Shown: positions 25,030 through 33,090, counted from the stretch's first letter. The stretch: DNA of 34,646 nt from Dickeya chrysanthemi NCPPB 402 (GCF_000406105.1 NZ_CM001974.1:2396104-2430749); one strand, 5' to 3'. Numbers and translations: made by a program. The notes: generated by a model not told the origin, from the letters alone.

Positions 25030-25263
25030 ATGAAACCAAGCGCATTGCGAGCCGGTCAGCGCGTGTTAATCACTCCACTAACGCCATCCGGTAACACGTT
25101 GAACGGGACGTTTATCCGCCGTGTTAAACGGCAACCGGGCCGCCCGGCGCACAGCATTATCCGTGTTGACGATTTCGCGGGATTAAGAGGTGCGGACGAC
25201 CTGGGCGATACGCCGTATTCCGACTATGACGCCGCACGTCGATTTTTGATTCTGGAGGCATAA
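25030..25263 (+). CDS. small early protein, unknown
   Basis: 77 residues, basic N-terminal half (FIRRVKRQPGRPAHSIIRVD), acidic centre (GADDLGDTPYSDYDAARR). The plan suggests a short beta-barrel DNA-interacting protein but I do not recognise it. It is the second gene of the early operon; its ATG at 25030 follows a weak ribosome site, with a GTG at 25021 as alternative. The next gene starts 2 bp after its stop. Confidence 0.65.
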   Translation: MKPSALRAGQRVLITPLTPSGNTLNGTFIRRVKRQPGRPAHSIIRVDDFAGLRGADDLGDTPYSDYDAARRFLILEA

Positions 25264-25265
25264 CC

Positions 25266-25571
25266 ATGAGCAAACTGAACGTTTCCAGCGCTGGCACCCG
25301 AATTTTACGGGTGTTTAAAGCCCTGAAAGGCCACACGTTAACCGGGCTGTCAAACAGTGAGTTAGCCGCTGCGTTAGACGACTCGCCAGCCAATATTAAC
25401 CGCGCACTGAATACGCTGATCGAGGAAGGATTAGCGCAAAAACTGGATAACGGACGTTTTGCCCTCTCAATGCAGACACTGCAAATAGCCCATGCGCACG
25501 CCAGCGAAGTGGCGCGTGCGCAGGACAGAATCAACGAAATGAATCAACGCCTGCTGGCTGGCAGTCGCTAA
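25266..25571 (+). CDS. winged-helix (IclR-like N-domain) regulator
   Basis: 101 residues. Helix-turn-helix and wing: TGLSNSELAAALDDSPANIN then RALNTLIEEGLAQKLDNGRF, as in the IclR N-terminal DNA-binding domain, with a helical tail and no ligand domain. The ribosome site GGAGG overlaps the previous gene's end. Probably an early-phase regulator; target unknown. Confidence 0.75.
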   Translation: MSKLNVSSAGTRILRVFKALKGHTLTGLSNSELAAALDDSPANINRALNTLIEEGLAQKLDNGRFALSMQTLQIAHAHASEVARAQDRINEMNQRLLAGSR

Positions 25572-25580
25572 GGATAAGAA

Positions 25581-26507
25581 ATGGCACGCACCAAATCACA
25601 AACGGTTGAATTAGTAGAAGATGCCCCGTTAGCGGGCGATCTGAATGTGAAACTCAATGCGCTGACCGAGCACCGTATGCAAGTAATGGCTCAGTTCGGT
25701 GACGGCCTGCCGTATGAACGTGATCGTATCGTTCACGAAGCGCGTTTTTATATGGCGCAATCAGCCGAAGCCATGCTGGAAGCGGGTAAACGTCTGGTTA
25801 TTCTCAAAGAAAATGAACCACATGGTGATTTTACAGAGATTGTAGAAAGCCAGCTAGGATTGGCACAGCGCACAGCACGTATGATGATGCAGGCTGCTCT
25901 CAAATACTTATCCCCAGCACTAGAACCAAAACGGCAAGCGCTTGCCGTTTTAGGTAAAACAAAATTATTCGAGTTAATGACAGAGGATGATGATGAACTC
26001 GCTGCATTAGCTGATGGCGGCACTATCGCGGGCGCAACGCTCGACGATATCGACCGCATGACCAGTCGGGAACTGAAAACTGCGTTACGCGAAGCCCGCG
26101 AAACCAACGCTGCACAGCAGCGCGTGCTGGCAGATAAAAACGAGAAAATTGACACACTTTCAACAAAGCTGGAAAAGAAATCCCGTCTCCAGCCCCCCAA
26201 GCCGGATGAAGAAGTCAAGCGCCTGCGTACAGAAGTGGCGGGCGTTGCTACCGATGCCGAATCGGCGATTACAGTTCGCCTGTCGAATGCGTTTGAAACG
26301 CTGGTCGCCTATTGCGCTGAAAACTTTATTGATGTCCCCAAAGACTTTATGGCTGGGTTGCTCTGCGAGCTGGAAACGCAGGTGCGCTCTCTGCGGGCAA
26401 CGTTTGACCTGCCCGATTCGCCAACAGGTACTGACAGACCTGCCTTTCTTGATGATCCAGAGCCGCAGATACAAAAACCGGACTGGATGAATAGCGAGGG
26501 CGCATAA
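25581..26507 (+). CDS. DUF3102-family early protein
   Basis: 308 residues. Central helical motif ARFYMAQSAEAMLEAGKRLV followed by LKENEPHGDFTEIVESQLGL is the DUF3102 signature; then a coiled coil (about 170-215, ETNAAQQRVLADKNEKIDTL). DUF3102 proteins occur in plasmids and phages and are related in look to ParB/KorB-type DNA-binding helices. It lies directly before the transposase, without gap, as in BcepMu-like phages, so a role in transposition or end recognition is plausible but not shown. Confidence 0.75.
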   Translation: MARTKSQTVELVEDAPLAGDLNVKLNALTEHRMQVMAQFGDGLPYERDRIVHEARFYMAQSAEAMLEAGKRLVILKENEPHGDFTEIVESQLGLAQRTARMMMQAALKYLSPALEPKRQALAVLGKTKLFELMTEDDDELAALADGGTIAGATLDDIDRMTSRELKTALREARETNAAQQRVLADKNEKIDTLSTKLEKKSRLQPPKPDEEVKRLRTEVAGVATDAESAITVRLSNAFETLVAYCAENFIDVPKDFMAGLLCELETQVRSLRATFDLPDSPTGTDRPAFLDDPEPQIQKPDWMNSEGA

Positions 26508-28274
26508 ATGAGCGCGGCCCTGACCGAAAAACTGGTGGCCATTGCCCGTGCCGCCCGCGAGGCGGGGCACGGTGGGCGGGGCGCTATCTATGACGCTGCC
26601 TGTGTGGAACTTGGGATGTCACGCGCCACGCTGTTACGCAAGCTGAAGGAGGTCACAGTGACTGATAAACGCAAAAAGCGTACTGACGCCGGGCAAAGCA
26701 CGCTGACGCGTGACGAAGCCGCTGTGATATCCGCAACACTGATGGAAGCCACACGTAAGAACGGCAAGCGTTTGTATTCCATCGCGGATGCTGTTGAAGC
26801 CCTGCGGGCCAACGGCATGATTACAGCTGGCCGTCTTGATGAAACAACAGGTGAATTTCTCCCGTTGTCCGAAACCGCTATCAGCCGCGCACTGCGCGGC
26901 TATGGATTGCACCCTGACCAGTTAAGCCAGCCTGCACCAGTCACGGAGCTGGCCAGCCGCCACCCGAATCACGTCTGGGAAATCGACGCGTCGCTCTGCA
27001 CGCTCTATTACCTCAGCAACGGCCATAACGGCTTGCAAGTGATGGACAGCGCCAAATTTTATAAGAACAAGCCGGGCAATGTGGCACGCATCGCCAGTGA
27101 CCGGGTATGGAGTTATGAAATCACTGACCACACCAGCGGCTGGATCTACGTCGAGTATGTGATGGGCGCTGAATCCGGCGAGAACCTGTGTTCTGTGTTG
27201 ATTAACGCCATGCAAGAGCGCAGCGGGGCCGATGTATTGCACGGCGTGCCGAAAATCCTCTACCTCGACCCCGGTTCGGCTAACACCGCTGGTATGACGA
27301 AGAACCTGTGCCGTGCGCTGGGCATTGATTTGATGGCGCACAAGGCCCATGCGGCCCGCTCGACAGGCAGCGTGGAAAAGGCGCGTGACATTATCGAGCG
27401 CAAGCTGGAGCCGGGATTGAAGTTCCAGCCCGTATTTAGCCTTGAAGAGCTGAATACCCTGGCAAAGAACTGGCGGGGGCATTTTAACGCCACCGCTAAA
27501 CACAGCCGACACGGTAAAACCCGCACCGACGTCTGGCTGAAAATCACCGCAGAGCAACTGATAAAAGCGCCATCCGTCGAAGTTTGCCGTGCGCTGGCTG
27601 TAGCAACGCCGGAAGAGCGCAAAGTCACACCTAAGCTGCGCGTTTCATTCCGTGGCATTGAATACGACGTGTCTACTGTTCCGGGCGTGATGGTGGGCGA
27701 GAAATTGTTGATCACCCGCAACCCGTGGCGCACTGATGCAGCACAAGTCGTGCTGACTGGCGCAGATGGCCATGAAACGTTTTTCCTGGTTGATGAAGTC
27801 ACCAAGAACGAATTCGGTTTCGCTGATTCAGCCGCCGTTATCGGCGAGCGCTACAAAGCCCAGGCGGACACTCCCGCCCAGACCGCAGCCAAGGAGCTGG
27901 AACAGTTGGTGACAGGTACGGATAACGCCACCGACGCGGCTGCGGCGCGCAAGGCGAAGGCGCTGCCGTTTGGCGGAAAACTTGACCCGTATAAACACAT
28001 CGACGACGCCACGCTGCCGACATTTATGCCGCGTCGTGGCCAGGCATCAGAGGTACGCGGGCCGCGTATTGAGCAACGCCCACTGACCCACGTCGAAGCC
28101 GCCAAAATTCTGCGTGAGCGCTTTACTGAACGTGGACAAAAGTGGACAGCCGAGCACTTCCGCCTGATGGCTTCGCACTGGCCGGACGGCGTACCTGAAG
28201 ACCAACTGGATAATGTTGTGTCATCACTGATGGCTCCGGCATCCAACGTTATCAACATCGTCAACGGCAATTAA
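26508..28274 (+). CDS. transposase A (MuA-like, DDE)
   Basis: 588 residues. An N-terminal helix-turn-helix (GAIYDAACVELGMSRATLLR) and a second DNA-binding domain (about 60-140) precede the catalytic core with D160 (VWEIDASL), D254 (ILYLDPGSAN) and E290 (STGSVEKARD), so the DDE triad is complete. A MuA-type beta barrel follows (about 380-440) and then a C-terminal part that should contact the B protein. It cuts and joins the phage ends during integration and replicative transposition. Start abuts the previous stop and has GAGGG upstream. Confidence 0.95.
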   Translation: MSAALTEKLVAIARAAREAGHGGRGAIYDAACVELGMSRATLLRKLKEVTVTDKRKKRTDAGQSTLTRDEAAVISATLMEATRKNGKRLYSIADAVEALRANGMITAGRLDETTGEFLPLSETAISRALRGYGLHPDQLSQPAPVTELASRHPNHVWEIDASLCTLYYLSNGHNGLQVMDSAKFYKNKPGNVARIASDRVWSYEITDHTSGWIYVEYVMGAESGENLCSVLINAMQERSGADVLHGVPKILYLDPGSANTAGMTKNLCRALGIDLMAHKAHAARSTGSVEKARDIIERKLEPGLKFQPVFSLEELNTLAKNWRGHFNATAKHSRHGKTRTDVWLKITAEQLIKAPSVEVCRALAVATPEERKVTPKLRVSFRGIEYDVSTVPGVMVGEKLLITRNPWRTDAAQVVLTGADGHETFFLVDEVTKNEFGFADSAAVIGERYKAQADTPAQTAAKELEQLVTGTDNATDAAAARKAKALPFGGKLDPYKHIDDATLPTFMPRRGQASEVRGPRIEQRPLTHVEAAKILRERFTERGQKWTAEHFRLMASHWPDGVPEDQLDNVVSSLMAPASNVINIVNGN

Positions 28275-28286
28275 AAGGGGGTGAGC

Positions 28287-29441
28287 ATGTTGGTACTGAA
28301 AGAACAATTGAAGAATGCGCGACTGCCGCAGGCCGTTGTCGCAAGAGGAATCGCAGTGTCAGAAGCCACACTGGCACAGATTGTTAATCACAATACGTGG
28401 CCACGCACCAACGCCGGGGAAGTTCGTCAGAGATTAACAAGATTTCTGGCAGCAAAAGGGATTGATACAGATAAGAGTTTTTTTGACGCAGTGCAGGATG
28501 CGGACACACCCCGCACTGCTGATACCACAGATACAACGGAGGAGAATATGTTACTCAAAAAACAGGTGCTGTTTCCAGCGACAAAAAAGGCGTTCGGGCT
28601 GTTCCGTGACCCGTTCGCTGACGACGCCATGCAGGGTGCCGACGACGTGTTTACGACACCGGATATTCGCTATGTCCGCGAAGCGTTGTACCAAACTGCC
28701 AGGCATGGCGGTTTTATGGCGGTTATTGGTGAATCAGGGGCCGGTAAATCAACGTTGCGCCGTGACCTTATCGAACGCATCAACCGCGAGAACGCGCCGG
28801 TGATTGTCATTGAGCCGTACATCATTGCGATGGAGGACAATGACGTTAAAGGGAAAACACTGAAAGCCGCCGCCATTGCCGAGGCCATCATCAGCACAAT
28901 ATCGCCACTTGAGGGCGTCAAACGCTCACAAGACGCACGTTACCGTCAACTGCATCGTGTGCTGAAGGAGAGCTGTGCAGCGGGTTACAACCACGTTCTG
29001 GTGATTGAAGAAGCCCACAGCCTGCCCATCCCGACATTGAAGCACCTCAAGCGTTTTTTCGAGCTGGAAAGCGGGTTTAAGAAGTTGCTGTCAATCGTAC
29101 TGATTGGTCAGCCCGAACTGGCTACAAAGCTCTCTGAACGCAATATGGAGGTGCGTGAGGTCGTCCAGCGCTGTGAAGTCGTCGAATTGTTGCCGCTGGA
29201 TAACAGCCTGGAAGAGTTCCTTGCTTTCAAGCTGGCTCGCGCCGGGAAAAAGCTGGCCGACATTATCGATGCCAGCGCTATCGACGCAATCCGCTCCCGT
29301 CTGAGTAATCAGTTAGGCGGGCGCCAAAGCGTCAGTCTGTTGTACCCGCTTGCTGTCAGCAATCTGGTGATTGCAGCGATGAATCTGGCTGCCGATATCG
29401 GTGTTCCGGTGGTTAATGCGGACGTAGTGAAGGGGGTTTAA
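28287..29441 (+). CDS. transposition ATPase B (MuB-like)
   Basis: 384 residues from the ATG at 28287 (AGGGGG at the right distance); GTG at 28281 is too close to that site. An N-terminal helix-turn-helix (LPQAVVARGIAVSEATLAQI) precedes an AAA+ domain with Walker A GESGAGKST (148-156) and Walker B VLVIEEAH (237-244). It captures target DNA for the transposase and gives target immunity. Its last 16 codons and start context are repeated downstream at 29799. Confidence 0.94.
   Translation: MLVLKEQLKNARLPQAVVARGIAVSEATLAQIVNHNTWPRTNAGEVRQRLTRFLAAKGIDTDKSFFDAVQDADTPRTADTTDTTEENMLLKKQVLFPATKKAFGLFRDPFADDAMQGADDVFTTPDIRYVREALYQTARHGGFMAVIGESGAGKSTLRRDLIERINRENAPVIVIEPYIIAMEDNDVKGKTLKAAAIAEAIISTISPLEGVKRSQDARYRQLHRVLKESCAAGYNHVLVIEEAHSLPIPTLKHLKRFFELESGFKKLLSIVLIGQPELATKLSERNMEVREVVQRCEVVELLPLDNSLEEFLAFKLARAGKKLADIIDASAIDAIRSRLSNQLGGRQSVSLLYPLAVSNLVIAAMNLAADIGVPVVNADVVKGV
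29393..29441 (+). repeat. B-gene tail, intact copy of a direct repeat
   Basis: The last 16 codons of B (DIGVPVVNADVVKGV). Matches 29799-29847 with only a few changes. The end of the repeat (AAGGGGG) serves as ribosome site for the next gene. Confidence 0.85.
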
Positions 29442-29795
29442 ATGGGTATCAAGCGCTATAACGTCAACTGGGACCATCAGTTAGATCTCGTTGTGGAAAT
29501 CGACCATAACCAGGTTACCGATGAATTCCTCCACGCTATTAATTCATTCTGGAGCGGCGCGGACGAACGGCTGGATGATGCTGATGGCAATGTTCTCGTA
29601 GCCGTTCTGAAAATGTTGGGGCAGCAATGCTGGGAGCTGATGATTGCCCATGACTTCAATACTTACGGTCTTATTCAGGAGTTTAATGACCGTGAAGGAT
29701 GGCCTGATATGGATGGCTCTTACGGCATAAAAATCATCAACTGCGACGTACTGTTATTTGATATCAGCGACATTACTGTCAAAGAGAAGGCCTAA
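29442..29795 (+). CDS. DUF2528-family protein
   Basis: 117 acidic residues; YNVNWDHQLDLVVEIDHNQV, then FWSGADERL, is the DUF2528 pattern known from transposable phages and genomic islands. Function unknown. It starts directly after the B stop, using the G-rich end of B as ribosome site. It lies between two copies of the B gene tail, which suggests it is a later insertion. Confidence 0.8.
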   Translation: MGIKRYNVNWDHQLDLVVEIDHNQVTDEFLHAINSFWSGADERLDDADGNVLVAVLKMLGQQCWELMIAHDFNTYGLIQEFNDREGWPDMDGSYGIKIINCDVLLFDISDITVKEKA

Positions 29796-29798
29796 CCA

Positions 29799-29849
29799 CG
29801 ATATCGGTGTTCCGGTTGTCAATGCGGACGTAGTGAAAGGAATTTAATT
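29799..29849 (+). pseudogene. relic of a second B-gene C-terminus
   Basis: Read in frame it gives DIGVPVVNADVVKGI and a stop, against DIGVPVVNADVVKGV in B. Four of the five altered codons are silent (GTG/GTT, GTT/GTC, AAG/AAA, GGG/GGA). This is therefore the tail of a diverged homologous B gene, not a fresh duplication. It has no start or body. Its AAAGGAA acts as ribosome site for the gene at 29850. Confidence 0.8.
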
Positions 29850-30110
29850 ATGGGAAAAATCGTCATCAGTATTGAGCAAAAAAGTGAGGACATCCTGGCG
29901 AACGGCATGATGGATGTCGATATCGATATTACCACCACAACAGAAGCAGCGAAAAATGACAACGCGCTGGTGTTGCTCATGATGTGTTTGATTCACGAAG
30001 GGCTGCCTGCCCTGACTCGCTCTGCCAATGCACAGCTATTAAACCAGGTGCAGTCAGTAAAATTAGTAACAGAAACTGGAACAGAAACGGACAGGAAGAA
30101 TTATCACTGA
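29850..30110 (+). CDS. small early protein, unknown
   Basis: 86 residues: VISIEQKSEDILANGMMDVD, an acidic beta-rich start, and a helical second half (ALVLLMMCLIHEGLPAL). Not recognised. It follows the B-tail relic and uses that relic's ribosome site. Probably delivered together with it from another phage. Confidence 0.65.
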   Translation: MGKIVISIEQKSEDILANGMMDVDIDITTTTEAAKNDNALVLLMMCLIHEGLPALTRSANAQLLNQVQSVKLVTETGTETDRKNYH

Positions 30111-30123
30111 GCGAGGTAAATAT

Positions 30124-30420
30124 ATGGGCCTCAGTAAACGAATAGCGATTGATATTAACCCAGAATTACAAGCAGCAATCGTTGCAACACAGGAGGCAAT
30201 AGCGCGACTGACTGCACTACAAATCCCGGTAGAAGGATTGTCCATTGAGTTTGGTAAACGGCCGACCATCATTGTTAAATCAGGCCCGGCGTGCAGAAAA
30301 ATGGTGAATGACGGTCAGGCGGTTCGTTATTCAACGGGTATTGATAACAACGGGAGGTATCAGAAATATCAGTGTCATCTGAATAATTGCCGTGTCGTGT
30401 GGGAAGAAAGAAGCCATTAA
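30124..30420 (+). CDS. early protein of unknown function
   Basis: 98 residues. Helical N-terminus (INPELQAAIVATQEAIARLT), then a basic C-terminus with two Cys (QKYQCHLNNC) and one more (C at ACRKM) that could hold a metal or bind DNA; this is a guess. GAGG upstream of ATG. 13 bp after the previous gene. Confidence 0.65.
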   Translation: MGLSKRIAIDINPELQAAIVATQEAIARLTALQIPVEGLSIEFGKRPTIIVKSGPACRKMVNDGQAVRYSTGIDNNGRYQKYQCHLNNCRVVWEERSH

Positions 30421-30449
30421 TTAAGTCATCAGTAATAAGGTCAATAAAT

Positions 30450-30968
30450 ATGAAAAGTAAAAAGCGGCTTAAAGCTGTGGCGGCACCGTACGTCGCGCAG
30501 ACAAAAGACGAGGTTATCGCGGGAATTAAACAGCTCGGCGATATTCAGCGTGAATTAATCCGTGTTGAAACAGAAATGAATGACTCAATCGCCGAGATTA
30601 CTGCCAGTCATTCCCCCGCTATTGAGCAGTTGAAAGCCAAAATGGAGGAGCTGCAAAGCGGCATCCAGACATGGTGCGAGGCACACAGGGACGAGCTAAC
30701 AAATGGTGGAAAGGTCAAGTTCGCCAACCTGACTACAGGTGAGGTGCAGTGGCGCAACCGTCCGCCTTCAGTCAGCATTCGCGGTGTTGAATCTGTTATC
30801 GAGTTTTTGAAACACCAGAAATTGAGCCGGTTTATCCGCGTGAAAGAGGAAATTAATAAAGATGCCATTCTCAATGAACCGACAGCAGTAAAAAATATTC
30901 CTGGCATCACCATCAAAAAAGACGTGGAGGATTTTTCTATTATTCCTTTTGAGCAGGAGGTGGTTTGA
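30450..30968 (+). CDS. gam: host-nuclease inhibitor Gam (Mu Gam-like)
   Basis: 172 residues. A long coiled coil (about 20-75, KQLGDIQRELIRVETEMNDS) then GKVKFANLTTGEVQWRNRPP, VIEFLKHQKLSRFIRVKEEI and the ending IPGITIKKDVEDFSIIPFE are Gam hallmarks. It binds DNA ends and shields them from RecBCD-type exonucleases, as Ku-like proteins do. I chose the ATG at 30450; the frame is open from 30387 but with no ribosome site. Early operon, as in Mu. Confidence 0.92.
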   Translation: MKSKKRLKAVAAPYVAQTKDEVIAGIKQLGDIQRELIRVETEMNDSIAEITASHSPAIEQLKAKMEELQSGIQTWCEAHRDELTNGGKVKFANLTTGEVQWRNRPPSVSIRGVESVIEFLKHQKLSRFIRVKEEINKDAILNEPTAVKNIPGITIKKDVEDFSIIPFEQEVV

Positions 30969-31267
30969 TGAAAGGTATTCCATTAAATAACCGCTCGTCG
31001 TTATATCAACTGGCATTACAGAAGTTCGGGCCTGAATCACAACTGTTAAAACTGATTGAGGAGGCGGCAGAACTTGCCGCCGCCGCATCACGCAATGTCA
31101 ACGGCCTCGGTAACGAGGTCGATATGGCCAGTGAAATGGCAGATGTCGAAATCATGATCGAGCAATTCCGTCTCAACGGACTGGGTAAGCTAATTGACTT
31201 CCAGAAGCAGAAAAAGCTGCGGCGTCTGGCAGAACGGCTGGGGGTGGAATATGTCGGACAGCAATAA
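30968..31267 (+). CDS. MazG-like NTP pyrophosphohydrolase
   Basis: 99 residues. LLKLIEEAAELAAAASR gives the EExxE motif and SEMADVEIMIEQF the ExxD motif of all-alpha NTP pyrophosphatases (MazG/dUTPase-like). These bind Mg and cleave NTPs or alarmone-like nucleotides; phage versions are thought to alter host nucleotide or stress signalling. The ATG overlaps the Gam stop (TGATG). Confidence 0.8.
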   Translation: MKGIPLNNRSSLYQLALQKFGPESQLLKLIEEAAELAAAASRNVNGLGNEVDMASEMADVEIMIEQFRLNGLGKLIDFQKQKKLRRLAERLGVEYVGQQ

Positions 31268-31961
31268 AGAAAAATACCTGGAAAAGATTAAGAAGCTGTT
31301 GAATCTGGCACGCCGGAGCACAAACGAAAATGAGGCGGCAAATGCCATCAGCCAGGCACAAAATTTGATGCGTGCTCATGGACTGAATGAATCAGATATT
31401 GACCTGATGGATATTAAAGAATCCGGTAGTAAGGATTCACCGTCTCACGCTGAAAAGTTACCACAATATGTGGTTTATCTGGCCAATTTGCTCAGCCATG
31501 CATTCGGCGTGCGCTGTTACTACACTCAGTCGTTTTTAGGGAGAACCGTTGTTTTTTATGGCCCGAACGAAAGGCCACAGGTTGCGGCGTATGGTTTTGA
31601 TGTCTTAACACGTCAATTGCGCAGGGCCAGGACTGATTACATCGCATCCCTGCGCAAAAGCATCAAACGCAGCACCAAGATCAATCGTGCCGACCAGTTC
31701 TGCGAAGGGTGGATATCTGGAGCGTGGAAGGCAATCAGCGCCTTCTCCGTTAATGAAAGAGAGAAAACTCTGATGGAATCCTATCGCAAGATAAAACTTG
31801 AAGGCGATGGTTTCAGTACGCTGAAAAGCCGTGAGGCTAAGAAATGCCGGGGTGATGAAGATGCTCGCTGGGCTGGGTATCAGGCAGGCAAAGAAGCCAA
31901 ATTGCATCATGCTGTTAATGGTACGGGGCAGGATGCTGTGGCGAAGATTGAGAGAAAATAG
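31251..31961 (+). CDS. DUF2786-family protein
   Basis: 236 residues. YLEKIKKLLNLARRSTNENE and AANAISQAQNLMRAHGL is the DUF2786 N-terminal signature; the middle has LSHAFGVRCYYTQSFLGRTV as in the associated DUF7168-type domain, with a basic C-terminus. Found in many phages; function unknown. Its start lies 17 bp inside the MazG-like gene. Confidence 0.82.
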   Translation: MSDSNKEKYLEKIKKLLNLARRSTNENEAANAISQAQNLMRAHGLNESDIDLMDIKESGSKDSPSHAEKLPQYVVYLANLLSHAFGVRCYYTQSFLGRTVVFYGPNERPQVAAYGFDVLTRQLRRARTDYIASLRKSIKRSTKINRADQFCEGWISGAWKAISAFSVNEREKTLMESYRKIKLEGDGFSTLKSREAKKCRGDEDARWAGYQAGKEAKLHHAVNGTGQDAVAKIERK

Positions 31962-32393
31962 ATGAACAAGACCCAGTTAATTAAGCTCATCCATATCGCC
32001 AAGCGTGATTTGCGCCTCGACGATGACACATATCGCCAGGTTCTGACAAACACGACAAAGAAGAACTCTACGCGGGACATGACAGTCCCGCAGTTAGTTA
32101 TAGTGCTGGAGGCGATGAAAAAGCGTGGCTTCAAGGTTAAGCCCGCTAAAAAGGCTGTGACTGGCCGCAAACTGGACGATGCGCCCCAGTCTCGGAAAAT
32201 CCGGTCTTTGTGGCTGGAAATGGCAGATAAGGGCATCGTCCGTGAACGCTCTGAAGCCGCCCTGGCGGCGTTTGTACGACGGGAAACCGGTATTGATGGT
32301 TTGCAATGGCTTAATTCAGAACAGGCCAGCCATGTAATTGAGAAGCTGAAGAAGTGGCAATATCGGGAACTCAACGCGAGGAAAATATCATGA
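31962..32393 (+). CDS. GemA/gp16-family regulatory protein (DUF1018)
   Basis: 143 residues: KTQLIKLIHIAKRDLRLDDD, TYRQVLTNTTKKNSTRDMTV and KIRSLWLEMADKGIVRE, and the closing AFVRRETGIDGLQWLNSEQA, are the Mu gp16/GemA signature. In Mu, GemA changes host gene expression and DNA supercoiling. It is next to the Mor-like gene, as in Mu. Confidence 0.9.
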   Translation: MNKTQLIKLIHIAKRDLRLDDDTYRQVLTNTTKKNSTRDMTVPQLVIVLEAMKKRGFKVKPAKKAVTGRKLDDAPQSRKIRSLWLEMADKGIVRERSEAALAAFVRRETGIDGLQWLNSEQASHVIEKLKKWQYRELNARKIS

Positions 32394-32767
32394 ACGGTGA
32401 TAACAACTTCCGCAGCAAGGGGCCAGAACTGCTTATTGAACTGGCGCAGCATACAGCAATCACGGCTCGTGAAGTCGTTGATACAATCAGCCCTGAAGTG
32501 GCGGAGCAGATCGGCGAGGCTGTTGCAAGCAAGATGATGCAGGTGTGGGGGGGCCAGAACGTTTACTTCCCGATGGGCATGGCGTGGAAAGTCAGTCAGC
32601 GCGACCGCCAGATTTTCGCTGCGTTCAATGGCCATAACCATCACGAACTTGCGCGCCAGTTTGGGTGCTCGCTGCAATGGGTATACAGCGTTGTGAAACG
32701 AGTCAGGAAAGATGAGTTGGCTCGAATGCAAGGCAGGTTGTTTGACGATGACCGGGACGCGGAATAA
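32390..32767 (+). CDS. Mor/C-family activator
   Basis: 125 residues from the ATG overlapping the GemA stop (ATGA). The N-terminal dimer region (LLIELAQHTAITAREVVDTI, SPEVAEQIGEAVASKMMQVW, GGQNVYFPMG) and the C-terminal helix-turn-helix (HHELARQFGCSLQWVYSVVK) are those of Mor. It turns on middle or late transcription. Only one such protein is encoded here; Mu has Mor and C, so this one probably activates the leftward late operon directly. Last early gene. Confidence 0.9.
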   Translation: MNGDNNFRSKGPELLIELAQHTAITAREVVDTISPEVAEQIGEAVASKMMQVWGGQNVYFPMGMAWKVSQRDRQIFAAFNGHNHHELARQFGCSLQWVYSVVKRVRKDELARMQGRLFDDDRDAE

Positions 32768-32778
32768 CATTCACTCGA

Positions 32779-32826
32779 CAGGCCGAACACAAATTTTCTC
32801 TGAATTTTTCGACGGCCTGATTTTTT
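32779..32826 (+). terminator. early-operon terminator
   Basis: CAGGCCG (32779-32785) pairs with CGGCCTG (32813-32819), with a smaller AT stem inside the loop, followed by six Ts (32821-32826). It begins 12 bp after the stop of the activator gene. Confidence 0.75.
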
Positions 32827-32892
32827 CACATGCTGAAAGAGAATTACACTAACCATCCTATCTCTTCCCACTTCGACCCAGTTTATCCCATA

Positions 32893-32935
32893 ATTTATCT
32901 CACAGGTTTGGTATTACTTATCTCACTTCTCATCA
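32893..32935 (-). promoter_or_regulatory. right prophage end with two transposase-site candidates
   Basis: Read inward on the minus strand the end is TGATGAGAAGTGAGATAAGT. GTGAGATAAGT (32926-32916) and GTGAGATAAAT (32903-32893) are 23 bp apart, the first 9 bp from the terminus, exactly mirroring the left end. A third weaker copy, TGGGATAAAC, follows at 32890-32881. Confidence 0.72.
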
Positions 32936-32941
32936 CCTAAT
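32936..32941. repeat. target-site duplication, right copy
   Basis: CCTAAT, identical to 98-103, immediately outside the CA end. Confidence 0.75.
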
Positions 32942-33055
32942 TCAGCGGATCCAAAAATGTCGTCAGCCCATGAATAACAATCAGAAAACACCATAACAGA
33001 ACACCAGAAACAAGGGGGAGTATCAGATAGAGATCAACAAACAGAGAAAAGATTC

Positions 33056-33090
33056 AAAAAAAATCCCCCGACAATTTTGCCGGAGGATTT
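33056..33090 (-). terminator. minus-strand rho-independent terminator
   Basis: Arms 33090-33077 and 33074-33061 pair over 14 positions; the two mismatches become G-U pairs only when the minus strand is transcribed, and the minus strand then has eight Ts. It could end the cdi transcript. Its outer edge coincides with the Tn5-end-like sequence. Confidence 0.7.

Larger units (their letters stand above)
104..32935. mobile_element. Mu-like (BcepMu-type) transposable prophage
   Basis: The ends read TGATG inward on both strands, so the element has the TG...CA termini of Mu-like phages. CCTAAT is repeated directly outside both ends. Between them lie a DDE transposase, a B-type ATPase, Gam, GemA, a Mor-like activator and a full set of head, tail and lysis genes. 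Early genes run right and late genes run left from an internal control region. I recall this arrangement from BcepMu and its relatives, whereas Mu itself has nearly all genes in one direction. No obvious frameshift or deletion is seen in any essential module, so it may be intact; that is an inference. Confidence 0.9.

Noticed and set aside
26922..27557. 211-residue minus-strand frame inside the transposase
   Set aside because: Shadow of the transposase coding strand; no independent signal.
31907..32770. 287-residue minus-strand frame over GemA and Mor-like genes
   Set aside because: Composition is that of an antisense shadow; both plus-strand genes are well recognised.
32998..33043. Other CA-type ends right of the prophage (32998 and 33043)
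   Set aside because: They lack mirrored motif spacing and flanking duplication, unlike 32935.
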